Notes under the pieces: generated by a model
Database searches by the model: none
Told to the model about the DNA's origin: nothing
Seen by the model: only the letters and a program-made list of their open reading frames with translations
From: Clostridia bacterium
GTDB taxonomy: Bacteria; Bacillota; Clostridia; Oscillospirales; Oscillospiraceae
Assembly (NCBI GenBank): GCA_021153265.1
Contig: JAGKTU010000018.1
Location: forward strand, 1-31,207
Length of the DNA: 31,207 nt
Direction of reading: 5' to 3'
Shown here: positions 31,087 to 31,207 of the stretch, piece after piece
How the letters are laid out: every line of letters begins with the position of its first letter
How positions within the stretch are numbered: the stretch's first letter is position 1
Made by a program: the position numbers and the translations under genes

Positions 31087-31207
31087 GCTATCGGGCGTTT
31101 TCCCGGAAGCAGCGGAAAGTGCTGACATGGTGGGTGCCGGGGAATGGGGACTCCGAAATGGAGGCCATCGTCTGCGATGGGGCGGTCAGGTCGGGGAAGA
31201 CGATGGC
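31083..31207 (+). CDS. phage terminase large subunit, N-terminal part
   Basis: The frame starts at ATG 31083 within the TGA of the small subunit gene and runs off the right edge after about 41 residues. It reads MSYRAFSRKQRKVLTWW, then CDGAVRSGKTM, the Walker A loop of PBSX-type terminase ATPases. It would power packaging of phage DNA into the prohead. Only the start is visible, so intactness cannot be judged. Confidence 0.82.
   Translation, partial: MSYRAFSRKQRKVLTWWVPGNGDSEMEAIVCDGAVRSGKTM

Overview
The window looks like chromosomal DNA from a gut Clostridia of the Oscillospiraceae/Ruminococcaceae type. The evidence is a moderately high GC content, strong AGGAGG-type ribosome binding sites, a sporulation-type bofA gene, a host-glycan sialidase, paired FtsX-type ABC transporters and the start of a phage packaging module at the right edge. 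This placement is inferred from gene content, not from a marker gene.

Left part (1-10.6 kb, minus strand). A compact gene set reads from about 10.47 kb leftward: a Ser/His-type signal-peptidase homologue, a stand-alone PqqD/RRE protein, an 84-residue Cys-containing peptide, an HPr-kinase-like ATPase and a radical SAM/SPASM enzyme. The last four are linked by overlaps or gaps of 26 nt or less. This has the architecture of a RiPP (ribosomally made, post-translationally modified peptide) locus with a kinase as a possible second tailoring enzyme, and it is the most interesting system here. A giant secreted sialidase follows after 38 nt. It has at least 2427 codons and runs off the left edge. It carries a GH33 catalytic domain, three tandem copies of a composite module, a FIVAR-like segment, a BIG2-like domain and a long unrecognised region.

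Middle part (10.6-23.6 kb). Two ABC transporter systems of the MacB/BceAB/FtsX type lie on the minus strand. System 1 (13.0-16.1 kb) is ATPase-permease-HTH/DUF4097 regulator, followed by a D-2-hydroxyacid dehydrogenase and a GNAT acetyltransferase. System 2 (18.4-23.5 kb) is permease-ATPase-response regulator-histidine kinase, followed by another GNAT. Between them a small plus-strand operon encodes a four-helix membrane protein and two more GNATs. The divergent control region at 16146-16390 holds two inverted repeats and three CGTAGCA boxes. The two ATPases share an identical LMEMGW C-terminus. The layout suggests envelope-stress or peptide-antibiotic sensing and export, but no substrate can be read from sequence.

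Right part (23.6-31.2 kb). A GH13 alpha-glucan hydrolase is co-directional with a 58-residue Cys-rich protein and a DUF1292 protein. Then come an orphan minus-strand reading frame without a canonical start, bofA, an MscS channel and apt (purine phosphoribosyltransferase). Next is a duplicated pair of zinc-ribbon/NPYG-repeat membrane proteins with near-identical leaders; the second copy has an amber codon directly after its ATG. A DUF2752 protein and a MarR regulator follow. The window ends in the small and large terminase subunits of a phage, which suggests a prophage or a remnant extends beyond the right edge. No rRNA, tRNA, CRISPR array or insertion sequence was recognised.
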